Assembly (NCBI GenBank): GCA_020091685.1
Contig: CM034592.1
Span: 36,362,705 to 36,426,704, forward strand
Direction: 5' to 3'
Source: Lutjanus erythropterus
Taxonomy: Eukaryota; Chordata; Actinopteri; Lutjaniformes; Lutjanidae
DNA length: 64,000 nucleotides
This document shows, piece by piece, positions 1 through 11,998 of the stretch. The notes under the pieces are model-generated. The model was not told the origin of the DNA. It saw nothing but the letters and a program-made list of their open reading frames with translations, and searched no databases. The position numbers and the translations under genes were made by a program. Each line of letters starts with the position of its first letter. Positions within the stretch are counted from its first letter, which is position 1.

Positions 1-184
1 AGCAGAAACGAGGGTGAAAAAACAGGGCATGCATCACGCTGCTCTGCCTTCCACTTCCAACGCCTTTGGCTTCAAATAATTATTTTGATCGCTGATTAAT
101 CAGCAAGCCATTTTTTCAATTAATTTATTAATTTTCTGACATATATATATATAAAAAAAAAGAAAAAATAGGGCAAATAGTGCA

Positions 185-392
185 TCTTAAACCGCGGCCG
201 ATGGCTGCCCACCACTCCAACAACATTTGAGGTTTCTACCTAGTAAAAGGAAATTTCTCCTGACCACTGTTTCCTTAGTGCTTTGTCTTGATGGTAGCTG
301 ATGGGTCTCTGTAAATAGACCTGAGATAATGTCTCTTATGATTTGTCACTATGCAAATAAAATTGACATGACTTGAATGAATTGCTCGTTTT
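185..392 (+). repeat. 3' end of an L2-like LINE or SINE
   Basis: The phrase GATAATGTCTCTTATGATTT, followed by a CTATGCAAATAAAATTGA tail with decayed ATTGA-like units, matches the 3' end I know from fish L2-type LINEs and the SINEs that borrow their tails (typically ...ATAAATAAAATTGAATTGA). Only the tail region is recognised; the 5' limit is approximate. Confidence 0.55.
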
Positions 393-599
393 CCCAAAAC
401 TACACTAAAAAATAAAATGCATATGAAGTTCATTAATCACATAAGATAAAGAAAAGCAACATGGGAATGAAGGAAAGCACAATGAATTAAACGATAAATC
501 AATTATCAAAATAGATTATCTTCCTGACAACTGAGTAATTGTGTATGCTCATTACTAGTGTGAGGCATTGGTACTCAATCCTTTGAAGGTATCGAATGA

Positions 600-760
600 A
601 ATAAATTAACCTGACACACCAGACGGTTTGCTACACAGAACCATCTGGGAGGCCATCCATAAAAACTATTTGGAAAAGGGCGGGCACTTTCGTGAAAACA
701 CTTGGCAGGTGATTGGATGAGCCACATGGGCTAACTTCAACCAATCAGATCAATTCACCG
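600..760. promoter_or_regulatory. Paired CCAAT boxes next to the promoter-like patch
   Basis: ATTGG at about 713 and CCAAT at about 741 lie in opposite orientations within 30 bases, close to the two candidate exons at 858-944 and 1070-1111. CCAAT boxes are common in bidirectional vertebrate promoters. This is suggestive only. Confidence 0.2.
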
Positions 761-857
761 AACCAAAGCCTGCCAGAAGAAGAGCGAAAACATCTTTTAA
801 ATTGAGCAAAACCTTCAGTACCGTTCTCTCCTCTTCTTTCAATGAAGAAATACTCAC

Positions 858-944
858 CAGTTCTGATATAATTAATGCCACCACAGCATCTACGTTAACG
901 TCTTCAAGAGCTGTCATTGTTTGTTTGAGATGAGTTGTTTCCAT
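858..944 (-). other. Candidate first exon of an unrecognised short minus-strand gene
   Basis: ATG at 944 in good context (GTGTCCATGG) opens 29 codons with a protein-like mix (METTHLKQTM...VVALIISEL), then the donor GTGAGT at 852-857. An acceptor-like TTCTTCTGGCAG about 80 bases further would give a very short second exon with an early stop. I do not recognise the protein. It has the same orientation as grm4, so an alternative exon or nested gene is possible, but chance is not excluded. Confidence 0.25.
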
Positions 945-1069
945 GGACACTTCTTGTTGCTGGCACACCTGAAACCACGCCTGTAGCTGCCAGTAGTCCC
1001 TCCGGGGACGCTAACTGGCTCGCACCACCTCTGGTGCGGACACAAACGGATAGCTTGGAGCCTGGCAAG

Positions 1070-1111
1070 ATGGCTTCTCACGTGATCTCACAAATCCAGC
1101 TGCTTTGTAAG
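1070..1111 (+). other. Candidate plus-strand exon in a promoter-like patch
   Basis: CAAGATGGCT gives a good start context at 1070. Fourteen codons (MASHVISQIQLLCK) run to the consensus donor GTAAGA at 1112. The same frame is open back to about 926, so this may be the end of a longer coding exon. The surrounding 960-1070 is richer in CpG than its flanks. The protein is not recognised, and no convincing following exon is found. Confidence 0.25.
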
Positions 1112-3400
1112 GTAAGAAATAACCCTAAACCACATAGTATTGTAACTCCAGTCAAACCATATGTCCTCCTTTTTATGCCCAAATCTAGAAAAAAGCCACA
1201 CACTGCAAGCATTCTTGAATTTAATGAAACCTGTGATTGACCTACTACCGCAGCACCTACAACCCACACTGAGAAGCCATCAAAACGTGTGCAAAGTACA
1301 GCTATGCTACACACCCATGCCATCAAACAAATGTATACAATGCAAAATGAATATTTAAGAAATGCTTCCATTGACATGATGGGTATTAAATGAAGTAGAA
1401 AAAAAATGAAGCACTCTACTGGTATCTATATCATTTTAAGAGTACTAGTATTGGTTCTGGTAATGGCCCTGCTCATCACCATTCTGTTTCCATTACAGTT
1501 TTTACTACAGGAGTTTGGGTGTTGGGTAATTTAGAGTTGTGTTATTCCAATAAAAGTATCAGTCTCTGATACTGCCCAAAAGGCTGGTATCAGTATCAGT
1601 GAGTACAAGTGTCATGACCCATGCCATACAGGGAAAGTCATTATTATTATCATTATTATTATTATCTCTTTAAACACACTGGTATTGAATTGACTGATAG
1701 CTAAAGTTCAGGTATTAGGAAGGTAAAAATGGTATCTCTAATTTTGAGACAAGTCTAGGTTTGTGAAACACTGTAACCTGCCACATTGTTATCCTGTGTT
1801 GCTCTGTACAATGACAGCATGAAAATGAGGTTCAAATCTGCAGATTTTTAATTAAGCTAGAGCCGTTTTAGTGAGAGTTAACAAAACCTGGCCTGCTGAG
1901 GTGTCTATAAGTAAGATACTGAATCAGCTGTAGGGATAGTTTAGAGACTGAGGCTCCACCTGACCTCACAGTACTTTTAAGCAAGACAACAGGGAATTCT
2001 TGTTTGGATTAGGCATGAATTTTCATGTGAGATCAAGGTGAAAGCAGTACTTTGGAGTCAAGATTATAATCACCTTTTTGGGTGAAAGCAGAACACAGAG
2101 GATCTGAAACACATTTTGAAGTTGGTTTTGAAGCCTGAGTGTTATCTGAGGAAGAATCATTTTAATTACCACAGAATTTAAATAAGCCACCACCTCGTCG
2201 ATACCGGTGAAAGTGATTTGAGTAATATCTGTGCTAAAATGTGTAATTGCCCATGAAACAATTCCAAACACATGACAGTACTTCATAAAAAGTAATTCTT
2301 TTTAAAGTCAAAGAAAGGTGTATTATTTTGCAGTGAGCCAAGCAGTAAATAGCAATCACACCTTCAGTAAAGTAGAAAGAGCTATTACGCTTGCCATGGC
2401 TGGCTGGATAGAAAATAAAATATGTGTTAAATAATTCATCAAATGTCCAAATGTACATGAACAGGACATAATTTTTTTCTATAGAGTAAGCACATGTAAA
2501 CACAAGACTGATTGGAAGCAAGGCTATAGGGTAAAAATGAAATCAAGTAGTATTGCTATTAATCACTTCTGTGTGATGACAGGCAATACCTCTCACTGCT
2601 TAGCAACCAACTCCTGCAGGGCAATAGTCAGACTGATGAGATTTACCAAGGGATCTCCTCTCTAAACTTATGAAAGTGTCCATTGCGTGGCAGCAGATAT
2701 CTAACACATATTGTTCTCTCACAGTGTTCAGCAGCTCCTGTTGTTTTTCAGACGGTGCTATTAATTATTCAAAGAAATACATAAGAGGATCAATAAAGCA
2801 AAACATCACAAATCACGGTTTTTAAGCTTCATATAGTATACAACAGCAGTCGCAGCCCTGGCTCTTTGTTCTGTGCATTTCATTCATACTAAATAACACA
2901 AAACCATGTACCACACTGCACACTACACGTGCACTGCAACACTGCATTAGGTATTACAGGAGTTGTATGTATGGACGCAAATGTCCACATCAGTTTCCTC
3001 AGACATAACAGGCCAGCTAGTCCAATATTCAGGTGAGCCACATATGTGCATAGAGCAGATTATTGTCTGGTGCGAGTGAGTGGGCTTGTCAACAACGTTG
3101 CACGGTGTGTAGCTGCTTCATCTCTTTTCTGTTTGCTTGTATTTACTTTCTACTCTTTCACTGACCATTTTATTTTCATACAGACTATCTGCCAATCAGT
3201 ATCAGCCTACATTAGTAACATATTAGCTTGTTTTAATACCTTTATTCATCAACTGTGATGTGAAAACACCAGAGTACAGTCAGAGTCTGTTGTGTGCTCC
3301 GTGTGCCAAAGAGCGAATTCAGAAAAAGTCTCAACCATATTCTCTGGACATTGTTTGGAGTGCATACATGAAAAACAGCTTAAGTGTGCTGATGTCTTAC

Positions 3401-3949
3401 CTTAAACAGGCGTAGTATGTTGGCCACCATGATGGAGACAGAGCTGGACGAGGCTCCAATGACGCCCACCACCCTCTCAGGTTTAGTGATGATTGGCGAT
3501 CCGCCACCCAGACATTTGACGTCCGTCCCGTCCTTCTCAATGAGAGCCTGCACGAAGGTGAGTGACTGCTCCAAGGCGTGAGTGTCCCTGGAACAGGTGT
3601 CCAGGACACGAGCCCCTAGTGTGATGTTAGGCAGCAGATTATTGTCATTATTGATGCGGTCAAGGGCAAAGAGCATGGCCTCCAGTCTGTGTATACCCTT
3701 CTCCTTCTTCAGCTCCCCACATGGCTTGCCATCGTGGCCTCTGGCGTGTACTGGGAAGAGCCCACCTAAGGAGATATCCCCGTCAATACGGATGGAGTTC
3801 AAATGTGTGTGTCCCGGCCCTTTGGGTTTGGCAGCCTGAGAGGCCTTGAGGGAACCATAGAGAAGCAGCAGCAGCAGCAGCAGCGGCACGATCAGGCCAT
3901 TTCGTTGACAGCCGGTCCGATCCGGTCTACACGCCGGGGGTTGAAACAT
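3401..3949 (-). CDS. grm4: Metabotropic glutamate receptor 4, first coding exon (partial gene)
   Basis: This exon encodes 183 residues of the N-terminal glutamate-binding (Venus flytrap) domain of a class C GPCR. Group III receptors are Gi/o-coupled presynaptic autoreceptors that lower transmitter release. Residues 1-40 form a signal peptide with an eight-leucine core. The mature part keeps the family blocks [12 protein letters not shown] (52-63), [12 protein letters not shown] (81-92), [14 protein letters not shown] (116-129) and the VGVIGAS...[12 protein letters not shown] end. Lys84 and Arg88 match the ligand residues Lys74/Arg78 of mammalian mGlu4, and Ser169 matches Ser159. An N-glycosylation sequon is at Asn108. 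The [12 protein letters not shown] and [10 protein letters not shown] stretches fit GRM4 better than GRM7, with GRM8 less likely. ATG at 3949 is chosen: the frame stays open upstream, but only a GTG codon occurs there. After AAG (3401-3403) comes the donor GTAAGA, phase 0. Family position 158, normally Gly, is Ser168 here. Confidence 0.96.
3864..3884 (-). repeat. CAG/CTG trinucleotide repeat coding for leucines in the signal peptide
   Basis: A short run of GCA triplets on the plus strand reads as consecutive CTG leucine codons on the coding strand, making part of the hydrophobic core of the grm4 signal peptide. Such a run may vary in length between individuals. Confidence 0.85.
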
Positions 3950-4068
3950 GACCACAGCCCGAGCACACAGCCACACCGTTCAACCAAACCCAGCAATCAG
4001 AAAAACAACAGAAGCCAGGTATTATTTTATGATGGCCAGAGGGTTAATTGCAATACCTCTTGAAGCAG
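3950..4068 (-). other. grm4: 5' untranslated part of the grm4 coding exon, with candidate splice acceptor
   Basis: Reading the minus strand, the last AG before the ATG with a pyrimidine-rich run before it is at 4069-4070 (CCTTTTCTGTGCCAG). No other AG lies in the final 60 bases before the start codon, except a poor one in TTCAAGAG. That gives about 119 bases of untranslated leader in this exon, without an ATG. The acceptor is inferred and transcript data could move it. Confidence 0.5.
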
Positions 4069-4081
4069 CTGGCACAGAAAA

Positions 4082-5740
4082 GGCTTCCTCTCATGTCTCT
4101 CCTCTCTCCCAGGCATTCAATTAATGTAGAATATGAGCTTGGCTCTTTTCACAGGAAGTAATCCTGTTCTCTTCTCCTCTTTCACTCCCTCACTCCATCC
4201 TCTGACCACAGTGGTGGGCAGCTGCTCTTGCGTCTGCTGTTATTCACAGACTTGCCTATGGAGATCCTTCACTTGGGGCATTAGGAAGAACAAAGGTGAA
4301 CGATAAGCTTTTTCTCTCTGTCTCTCCCCTCCTCTCTGTCTCTCTCTCTGTGTTTCTTTCCTCTCCACCTCAATCAGAAGTTTTTAATCTCCCCCGTTCC
4401 CCTGGGCAAGGATTTGGTATATGTCAGAGCCCTCAGGCCTGCTTAGGTCCACAGGCTTCAGAGCGAATTCCTGAAAGATGAAAAAGAGAAGAGTAGTGAG
4501 ACAGTGCACAGAGAAAACAGAAAAAGGGCATTTGTATTGGTATGAGCTTTTCAATACCGCTTTTTTTTTACCTTAACCTTTTTACTGCAGCATTATGTGG
4601 AATGAAGAGTCAGTTCTGCTCCCAAACTCATTTCTGTCTCTTATACAACCTTCCTACATCTACCATTTTGAATTCTAAAGGTTTCCATGAACCCTCAAGG
4701 GTGACAGGGCTGAGTGTCAGATCTCTGCGCTTCATTCTCACCCATCAACCTTGTTGGCGGATGCATTCAGCCTCTATCACAATATTGTGACAATCTGACT
4801 ATTATGTTTGCTGTTTCTGCTGTTGAATTTACATCAAACTGGCAAATTGAAACTGTGTTATGGTTCTAGTAAAACAAGACGATGCTGTAGGCATTGGCAG
4901 TAGTAGTTAGGTTGCTCTTCTGTGTTGGTACTTTGCTGGAAATTATTATTTTCTTGAAAGTGTATCACCAATGCTGTCGCATTACTTCTTCAAAGCCTGT
5001 CGAATCATTAGAAACATTAAGGATTTGAAGGGAAGTTCAAAAGGACTGAATAAGCTACTGATGAGGCTGATATCTCTTTGTGCCAAATGGACCACTGCAG
5101 TATTACTCAGGTATTTCTGCTTACTACAGGCAAAATCAATTACATATATTATAATGGAATTCACACATGGGTCTCAGAGTCTCTTAAGCATGTCTGAGTC
5201 TCTGCCTCGCAGGGTGGAAAAGTACAACAAACCAATGGGGGTATGGTCAAAGAAATGAGTTTTAAATTGTAATTATGCTATTACAGATGGAGTGCAGCTT
5301 TTATGACCAAAGTTGGCAAGAAGAAAAATATCCACCTTAAAAAAGCACTGCATGAAGAAAGCTGACTTCTGATTCTAAGCAGCCATTAACACAGCAGAAG
5401 ATACTGACTGAAGCTGACTGAAATATCACCCGGATCACTGGTGCCCGTAATTTAGCCCATTAAGGGATATAAATATTTTACACATACTGATCACACATAG
5501 AAACACACAAAGCTTCAATATATTGAAAACGTGAAGCCTAAGACCTAGTGTATTAAGTTTATTAAGTCTATTAGTCTGTTACCTATGTGCTTTGATAAGT
5601 AAAATAGGTTAAATTCAACCTTTTTCTCCTGGTCTTTATTAAAATAGGTCATTAATGATTACCAATAACTATCTATAGCAACTGAGATTAAACTTTTCAT
5701 TCTGAATTTTTCAGCTATACTGCACAGCCATTCATAAAAG
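4082..5740. other. No gene seen
   Basis: Unique-looking intronic sequence with a CT-rich run at about 4310-4370. No splice-flanked coding frame or recognisable repeat was found. Confidence 0.5.
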
Positions 5741-5746
5741 TTTAAC

Positions 5747-5812
5747 TGATTATCAAAATTGTTGGATCTTACGTTTCTGTCAATCAACTAATCGATTGTT
5801 TCAGCTATCTGC
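5747..5812. mobile_element. hAT-like MITE end fragment
   Basis: GATTATCAAAATTGTTGG and CAACTAATCGATTGTTTCAG resemble the right end of the common fish MITE that ends in ATCGATTAATCGTTGCAGCTCT. Confidence 0.5.
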
Positions 5813-7099
5813 CAAACTCCATCTGTGTTCATGTGGTTCTGTCTATTGTTTCACTGGTGTGGTGGTTATTAGATGCAGATTCTGTACAGATTCAACTGCT
5901 GTAAACAAGCTGGTGTGATACGTACTGCAGATTTAAAGCTGGATTTTGACTTTCTCAGCTCCATCCGTAATGCATGTCTACACATTCTGACACTTTCATT
6001 CCCTCCCTTCTTTTCTCGTCTCCCTCTGACACACACAATACATGCATCCCATATAAACACAAAATATGCCACTACAAGCTATCTTGTATGTACACATCTA
6101 CACCCTGTTCATTCCTGAAGCTGTAATAGGCTCTGAAGGGACAATCTCCCTGCACACTGTCGCAGAATGGGGCTGTAGACATTGGTTTTCCAGCGGACTG
6201 GGTTGAAGCCTTGGATCGGCAACGGCTGAGATTCATTGAGAGCATATTGGAAGTGACAAGGTCCTTTGAATACACCCAACTATCTCCTACTGAGTGAGAA
6301 GTAATTTTTCAGAGTTGATTCACTGCAGGTCCACTTTAACTGCTGCAGAGCACATGACAACTGGAAAGGCAGCCAGCTCACCTTAGCCCCAATCACCAAA
6401 TAGAAACCATGCACCAGCATATCTAACATCAGAGCATTCACTGAAGGGACGGCAGCGAGCTGCCAACAGAGCTCGGTATAGATAGGCAAAAGGGAAAAAT
6501 ACAGCTGTAAACATTGAAGAGTTCTGTTCTGCAAGACTGCAGATTTCAAGACAGATGTCATCAAACTTCATGTTTGTATAAAAGAAGAGGCTGGTGGGGA
6601 GACAGCTCATATGTCTCCCTCAGACTGAAAAACAGCTAACCAATCTGAAGGAGTATCTCGAGTGCAACTAAAGGAAAAAGATCTTCTACCTCACAAGATT
6701 ACACTGAGCATTATCATGTTAATCAGCCTGTTTTGTCTTGTTCCAGATGAATATCTTATAGTGGTTCCACTTTGACCAGGATGTAGGTAATTCATTCTTT
6801 AATCTTTAAGATCTCAGACAGTGCTATGGGGGTGGGCTGGCTATATCCTCTGAATAAATCATTTCAGAAACTACCATCAGTCTGTTGAAACCTATGAATC
6901 CCATTTTAATCAAGCCCTACCACGGTAGTGACTCACCTTTCAGAGCTCCATTCAATGTGACATGTAGTGATGTAGTAACCGAATAGAAAGCGCACTATTA
7001 GCATACTCAGTGAAATCAGGTTACACATCATCAATGTTTTCGCTGCATAGCTCCTGTCCAGAATTCAGCTGTAATATACTGTATGTAACACAGACTCCA

Positions 7100-8350
7100 T
7101 TCTGTGGCTCTTACTACAGTTTCCAAGCTTGACACACCTGTCGCAGTTCTGGTTTGATTTTGAGGGACTGCAACGAACACTTTTCTCAAACAGAAAACAA
7201 GTATCAGTTTTAGAACATTTTGACTGCATACTCCCAAGAGTACTCTAATTACTTAATTTTAATAATAATTTAAAGATCTTTTCAATAATGAAATTCAATG
7301 CAGAGGACATCTAATTATGACTTGCTACTGCAGTAAAGTTACTGCCATTGTCACTGGGTAGGAGATGCTCTAATTGCTCACTTTGTATGTGCAGTATTAT
7401 TTCAGTATTTGTGTCTCCTGTGTCTCTTTTTGGACGTGGGAATTCACCTTGAAGGAGTGCAGGGGGGGGAACTACTTATTATCTTCATTAACAATTCATC
7501 TGTTGATTATTTTTTTCAAATAGTCATCAATTATTTTGCATATAAAATATCACAAAATCAAGAAAACACTCATCACAATATCCTAGAAACCACTGGTGAC
7601 TCTTCAGATTCCTGTATTTGTCCGATCAGCAAAACCGCAAAATATCCCATTTGCAACCATATAGAGGCATAGAAAAGCAGCAAATCATAACAAATGAGAA
7701 GTTGGAGAAGTTTTTGATTTATGAGTTTTGACCAAAATTTAGCAAATTAATTTTCTCTGTGGTATAGTAATGATCAATACCCTCAAATAACTGTTTAATA
7801 TGGAATGCCATTTTATTTTATATTAAATAAAAAAGGCAATTAAATAAATTCTGAAATAAATTAGAAAATACATAAAAAAATATATAAATGAGTAAACACA
7901 GTTGAATAAATAAATAAAGACATTTCAAGGGACTTTCATTCCTTATTTATTTATTTTAGGACCCCTGGCATCCTGCCCTGCCTCAACTCTTGTTGATGTG
8001 ATGAGTTTTCTGAAGGCCAAACACAAAATTAGCACCAGCACCAGCCAAATGCTGGTAAAATATGCAAGTGGCTGGTAGATTAGCTTCCCTCAGCAGCCAA
8101 AAAACAAAGGTAATCTATTGATTCACAGGCAAAATTTTAATATTCACTAGCCGTTTGGGCAGTGGACAAAAAGTTAATTTTGCACCCTGCTTGTTGTTTA
8201 AGTAACTAACTGCTAACTACAGCTAATTGTATGCACACTAATACAGGCTTGATTCTGTGGCTCAAATTACAAGCCTTACACACTGTAAACCTACCTCGGG
8301 TTGTCTTGATTTTGAGGCACTGCAATGAATACAGTGCACAAAAAGAAAAC
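7100..8350. repeat. Composite repeat, copy 1, flanked by ~100-bp direct repeats
   Basis: Similar segments at about 7100-7205 and 8255-8350 both contain ATTCTGTGGCTC and TTGATTTTGAGG. Between them are segment X (about 7195-7465), a hAT-like MITE (about 7467-7760) and segment Y (about 8030-8195, with GCTGGTAAAATATG and GGCTGGTAGATT). Segments X, MITE and Y recur in the same order at 11390-11980. An AT-rich insert lies at 7760-8030. Frames inside are not protein-like. Confidence 0.6.
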
Positions 8351-10380
8351 CAGTTACAAGGGTGTTGAGAAGACAAAAAGTGGTGTTATATTTAGAGATC
8401 GGCTGGTAATGGCATACCTCAACAAACATGTACAAGAGAGACTTGAGAGAAACAACACAAGTGCTTACCAGCTACAAAATGTCAAAGACAGCTGCAGGAA
8501 TTACAGGAGATTCATATCAGGAGAACAACCTTTCCTCAGGTGCAAAAGCATGTTTCAGATCAGACTATGCATTTGTTTCAAAAGGCCATACAATAACCTT
8601 CAGGCAAATAAATGTGCGTTGTTACACGGCCACACAAGATACACCAGCAGCTGAATCTATACAGTAACACCTTAGTTCTGAAAGGTTTTTACAATAATAT
8701 ATCCTCTAAAATTTAAGGATGTTCTGTGTTTACTTTCTGCACATTGGCAACTTTATTATGGAAGAATCTTGACTGAAACATTATCAAATAAAACAGTGAT
8801 TTTTAATGTGCGCAGGAAGACACTGTGGGTGGTGTTTTACATTGTGTCGGTCTCGCTTTGCCTACACATCTGTCACCAAGACTAGTTTTCAAGTACACAA
8901 AACATTTTAATATTTGGGAAGTGCTGCAATGGCTTGTTGATGTTTGAGGGGAGTCTTGAGACAGTTTGCGCTTTAACAGAACATAAATAACAAAGTCATT
9001 GGGGAAGATGTGATCCAGAAAGCTCTGCAAACACACTGTAGACTCGTGTTGCTAAGATGCTACAAACAGAATCTCTTTTCACTCAGAAGTATGCATCCCC
9101 TCTGCTCTCTGCAACCCACCTGCCCTTACAAATGCACTTCACCTGAAAAAAATACTTAAGAAGTGTTCTTTTTGAAGATGAAGCATGTGTTGTGCAGACC
9201 AGCCCCCCTACACCTTGAACCTCCCTTGTACTTCAACCACTTCACATTTCACAGCTCTAGCCCAAGCATTTTACAGTCCAATCAGTATTGCGAAAGGAGC
9301 ATAATAAATACAAACAAGGATACATCTGATATAAATGTATATTTATTTTCAGCAGAGTATTGCCCTCTTCATCTTCTGAGACCTGAGCATCTGCTGGTTG
9401 GCAAAGCCAGCGAGGGAAACTTTTAGAGATGTGCTGTAGCTCTCCTCTCACAGATGGGCAGGAGGGGCTCTCTAATTGACACTCCAGCATGTTGATGCTG
9501 CACAGCAGATCAATAGGAAGGTAGAGGAAGGCTGCCCTGAGGAAAATGAATGGAGAGAGCAGGGCTAAGCTGCTCACAAGGACTGGGGAGCTTAGCAGGG
9601 GCTGCCACTATGCTTCTAGCACAAGAAAAAATAACGGAAATGGTCCTTAAAAGGATGCATCGATGAGAATGGATCAAACTTTCACTGTTGCTCTTTGTTC
9701 ACACTTTTAAGTGGTCTGGAGGTAATGCCTTAATTTTTTGCAGCAACAAACACAAAGCTGCAATGCAATTAGTGCAATACACTAAACTGAGCCTGCCATC
9801 TGTCACTGATCTGCTTTTTCAGCACATCAACCAAGCTTTTCCCTGCTTGAAAAATTCTGACACTGTTCTCACACAAAACATTCAATGTTTCGTTTTGCCA
9901 GCAGTTTTATTGTATTATTATTGTAAGCTGTACTGCCATTTTTAGTATCATATTGTGTAGACTCACAAGTCAGTCTCTATAGAGACTCAATAGAGCCTGA
10001 GAACAATATCCGAGATTTCTTTGCTAAAACTGAGTAGAAACAATAAGAGTATTAAAAAAAATCCATTGCCAAACTACTCAAAAGTCTTTACAGTGGCCCT
10101 TCATACTGGGGTGGTGATAGCTGGTAAGGCGTGTCCTTGAAAAAAAATTAGAAATCTCCAGACAATCAGTAGCCCCGAAAACTCCAATTGTTTGGTGATG
10201 CAAGTGGGGAGTCAGCTAATGATTATGTTCATTATCAACTGATCTGTCAATTATCTTCTGGAATAACAGATAATCAGTTTACAATGTTATAAAACAGAAA
10301 GATTGGACATATCCCTACTGTGGATAAAGAAAAACTAGAGAATGATTGACATTTTTCATTACAATCAATCTAAAGTTTAA
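8351..10380. other. No gene seen
   Basis: Several 77-109 codon frames occur but overlap on both strands and show no recognisable domain or splice support. A MITE-like scrap (CATTATCAACTGATCTGTCA) lies at about 10230. Confidence 0.5.
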
Positions 10381-10387
10381 GAACAAT

Positions 10388-10549
10388 TTAAAGATACAGG
10401 GTGGATTCAGCGCCATGTAAGGCTGAGCTTGCACATTGCAAACACCTCAACTCACCCTTCCCTTCCAAGGGTGTTGGAGAACCTACAGTGGCTGCAAACC
10501 GGTAACGGTAAACAGTAACGAAAACATGACATGCACACTGGACCTTTAA
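10388..10549. mobile_element. Fragment of a TTAA-ended MITE (CACTGGACCTTTAA family)
   Basis: CCCTTCCCTTCCAAGG, GGAGAACCTACAGTGGC and the terminal GCACACTGGACCTTTAA match the copy at 47.8-48.2 kb and the partial copy at 56.5 kb. The middle is deleted. Confidence 0.65.
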
Positions 10550-11389
10550 GATGATATATCATCAATTCAAGGATTGCGTGATCATTATACTGTATGCAAA
10601 TGTTACAAAACATAGGCTTATATTCTTTTTAAGAGAGGGGAATTTTTCAAGGAGTATAAAATTTTCCATCACAGCACAGTTGTTAGTACTGTATGTGCAT
10701 AATTTTGACAGTAAATCTTCAAGCCTTCATACGCCCCCGTGCATCACTACAGAAAAAGTCCTGATGAACAGAGTCTTTATTGCCAGCTGTCACACTATGC
10801 ATTTGAGACAAAGAGCAATCTTGATACCAGTTTGTGTCATACTTCACAATAGAAAGCAGCCTCCACTCACTCAGATCTGTGCAGCCTCAATGTGGGGTAT
10901 CTTCTCTCTTGTTTTTCAAAGTGCTTTTACGCTGCAGCATCTCAACCAAGCCTTGCAGGGTCTGAGCTGCATTTCCCTCCATTTTTGAACACTTCACAAT
11001 AATAACTGATTAGAGTTGTCAGAGTAAACAGTTCAAAAAGAGGAAACTACCTCTCAAAGCAGAACTGGCAACAGTGCAGGCTGCAACAAAGTGAACCAAA
11101 TTATAGAAAATTACAGGTAAAGCGTTCAACACAATTGGCATATTAGCTGACCACGTATTTTAGTTTCCTCTAATTATGACACTTGTTTAGTTCATTTGTG
11201 CTCCCATTTTTATTCCATACCACCTACAGCATTTTTACACAACCTAGGCAGGTATAAATGCCGCCGAAGAGCCAGGATACAGCTAATCAGAATCAGTTTC
11301 CACAGTAATTTCTTATCCATCTTTTACTCAGATCATCTTTACAGTCCTGAGGGAAATCAGCAGGAATATGTTTGTCTTTCAATAATTAT

Positions 11390-11980
11390 TAGTATATCAG
11401 TATCAGTTTTAGAAAATTTCTACTGCACAGTCCTCAGAGCACTCTAATTTCTGATCTTTAATAATAATTTAAAGATCTTTTACTGCAATAAAGTTACTGC
11501 CAGTGTTGCAGAGTAAAAGATGCCATAATTGATCAGTTTGTGGGTAAATCCAGGATGTGCAATATTATTTGACTATTTGTGTCTCAACTTTCAGGATCTG
11601 AGAATTCATTCTGAACCTGAACAACTAGTAATTATTTTCATTATCAATTCACTTAAAAAAAAAAAAATAATAAACATCATTTTGTTTATAAAACATCAGA
11701 AAATCCTAAAAACACTCATTACAATTTTCCAGAAACCCCAGGTAACCAGTTTGCTATATTTGCCCAATCAGAAATCCAAAACCTAAAGACATTCAACAAT
11801 ATAAAACAGCAGGAATTTTTCACATTTGAAAAGTTGGGACCTGCTGGTAAAATATGAAAGTGGTTGGTAGATTTCAGACACAAAACAATGATGTACTATT
11901 GAGTGGCTAGTGAATTTTAACATTTTCTGTCAGTGGCTGGTAGATTCACATTCTAAAAAGTTAATTTCCAACCCTGGAAA
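11390..11980. repeat. Composite repeat, copy 2 (X + MITE + Y)
   Basis: Segment X (about 11402-11610, with AGTATCAGTTTTAGAA and AATAATTTAAAGATCTTTT) is followed by a hAT-like MITE (about 11612-11845, with AAACACTCATTACAAT) and segment Y (about 11838-11978, with GTTGGTAGATTTCAGAC and GTCAGTGGCTGGTAGATT). Order and spacing match copy 1 without its AT-rich insert. Confidence 0.65.
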
Positions 11981-11998
11981 AACTCTGTAAATCACAGT

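Larger units (their letters stand above)
1..3400 (-). other. grm4: Start of the grm4 intron that follows the first coding exon
   Basis: The block that should follow LFK in mGlu4 (containing the SYAST glutamate-binding motif) is not found in any minus-strand frame here, so the next exon lies beyond position 1. The interval holds a LINE-like 3' end near 185-390 and a promoter-like patch at 600-1115; from 1115 to 3400 I see only AT-rich sequence with short TTA runs near 1637-1665. Confidence 0.7.

Noticed and set aside
3950-3976. Extending the grm4 exon nine codons upstream to a GTG
   Set aside because: The upstream codon is GTG, not ATG; the ATG at 3949 directly precedes a normal signal peptide.
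10551-10988. 145-codon plus-strand open frame
   Set aside because: It begins immediately after a MITE end, has no recognisable motif, and its composition looks like AT-rich intron.
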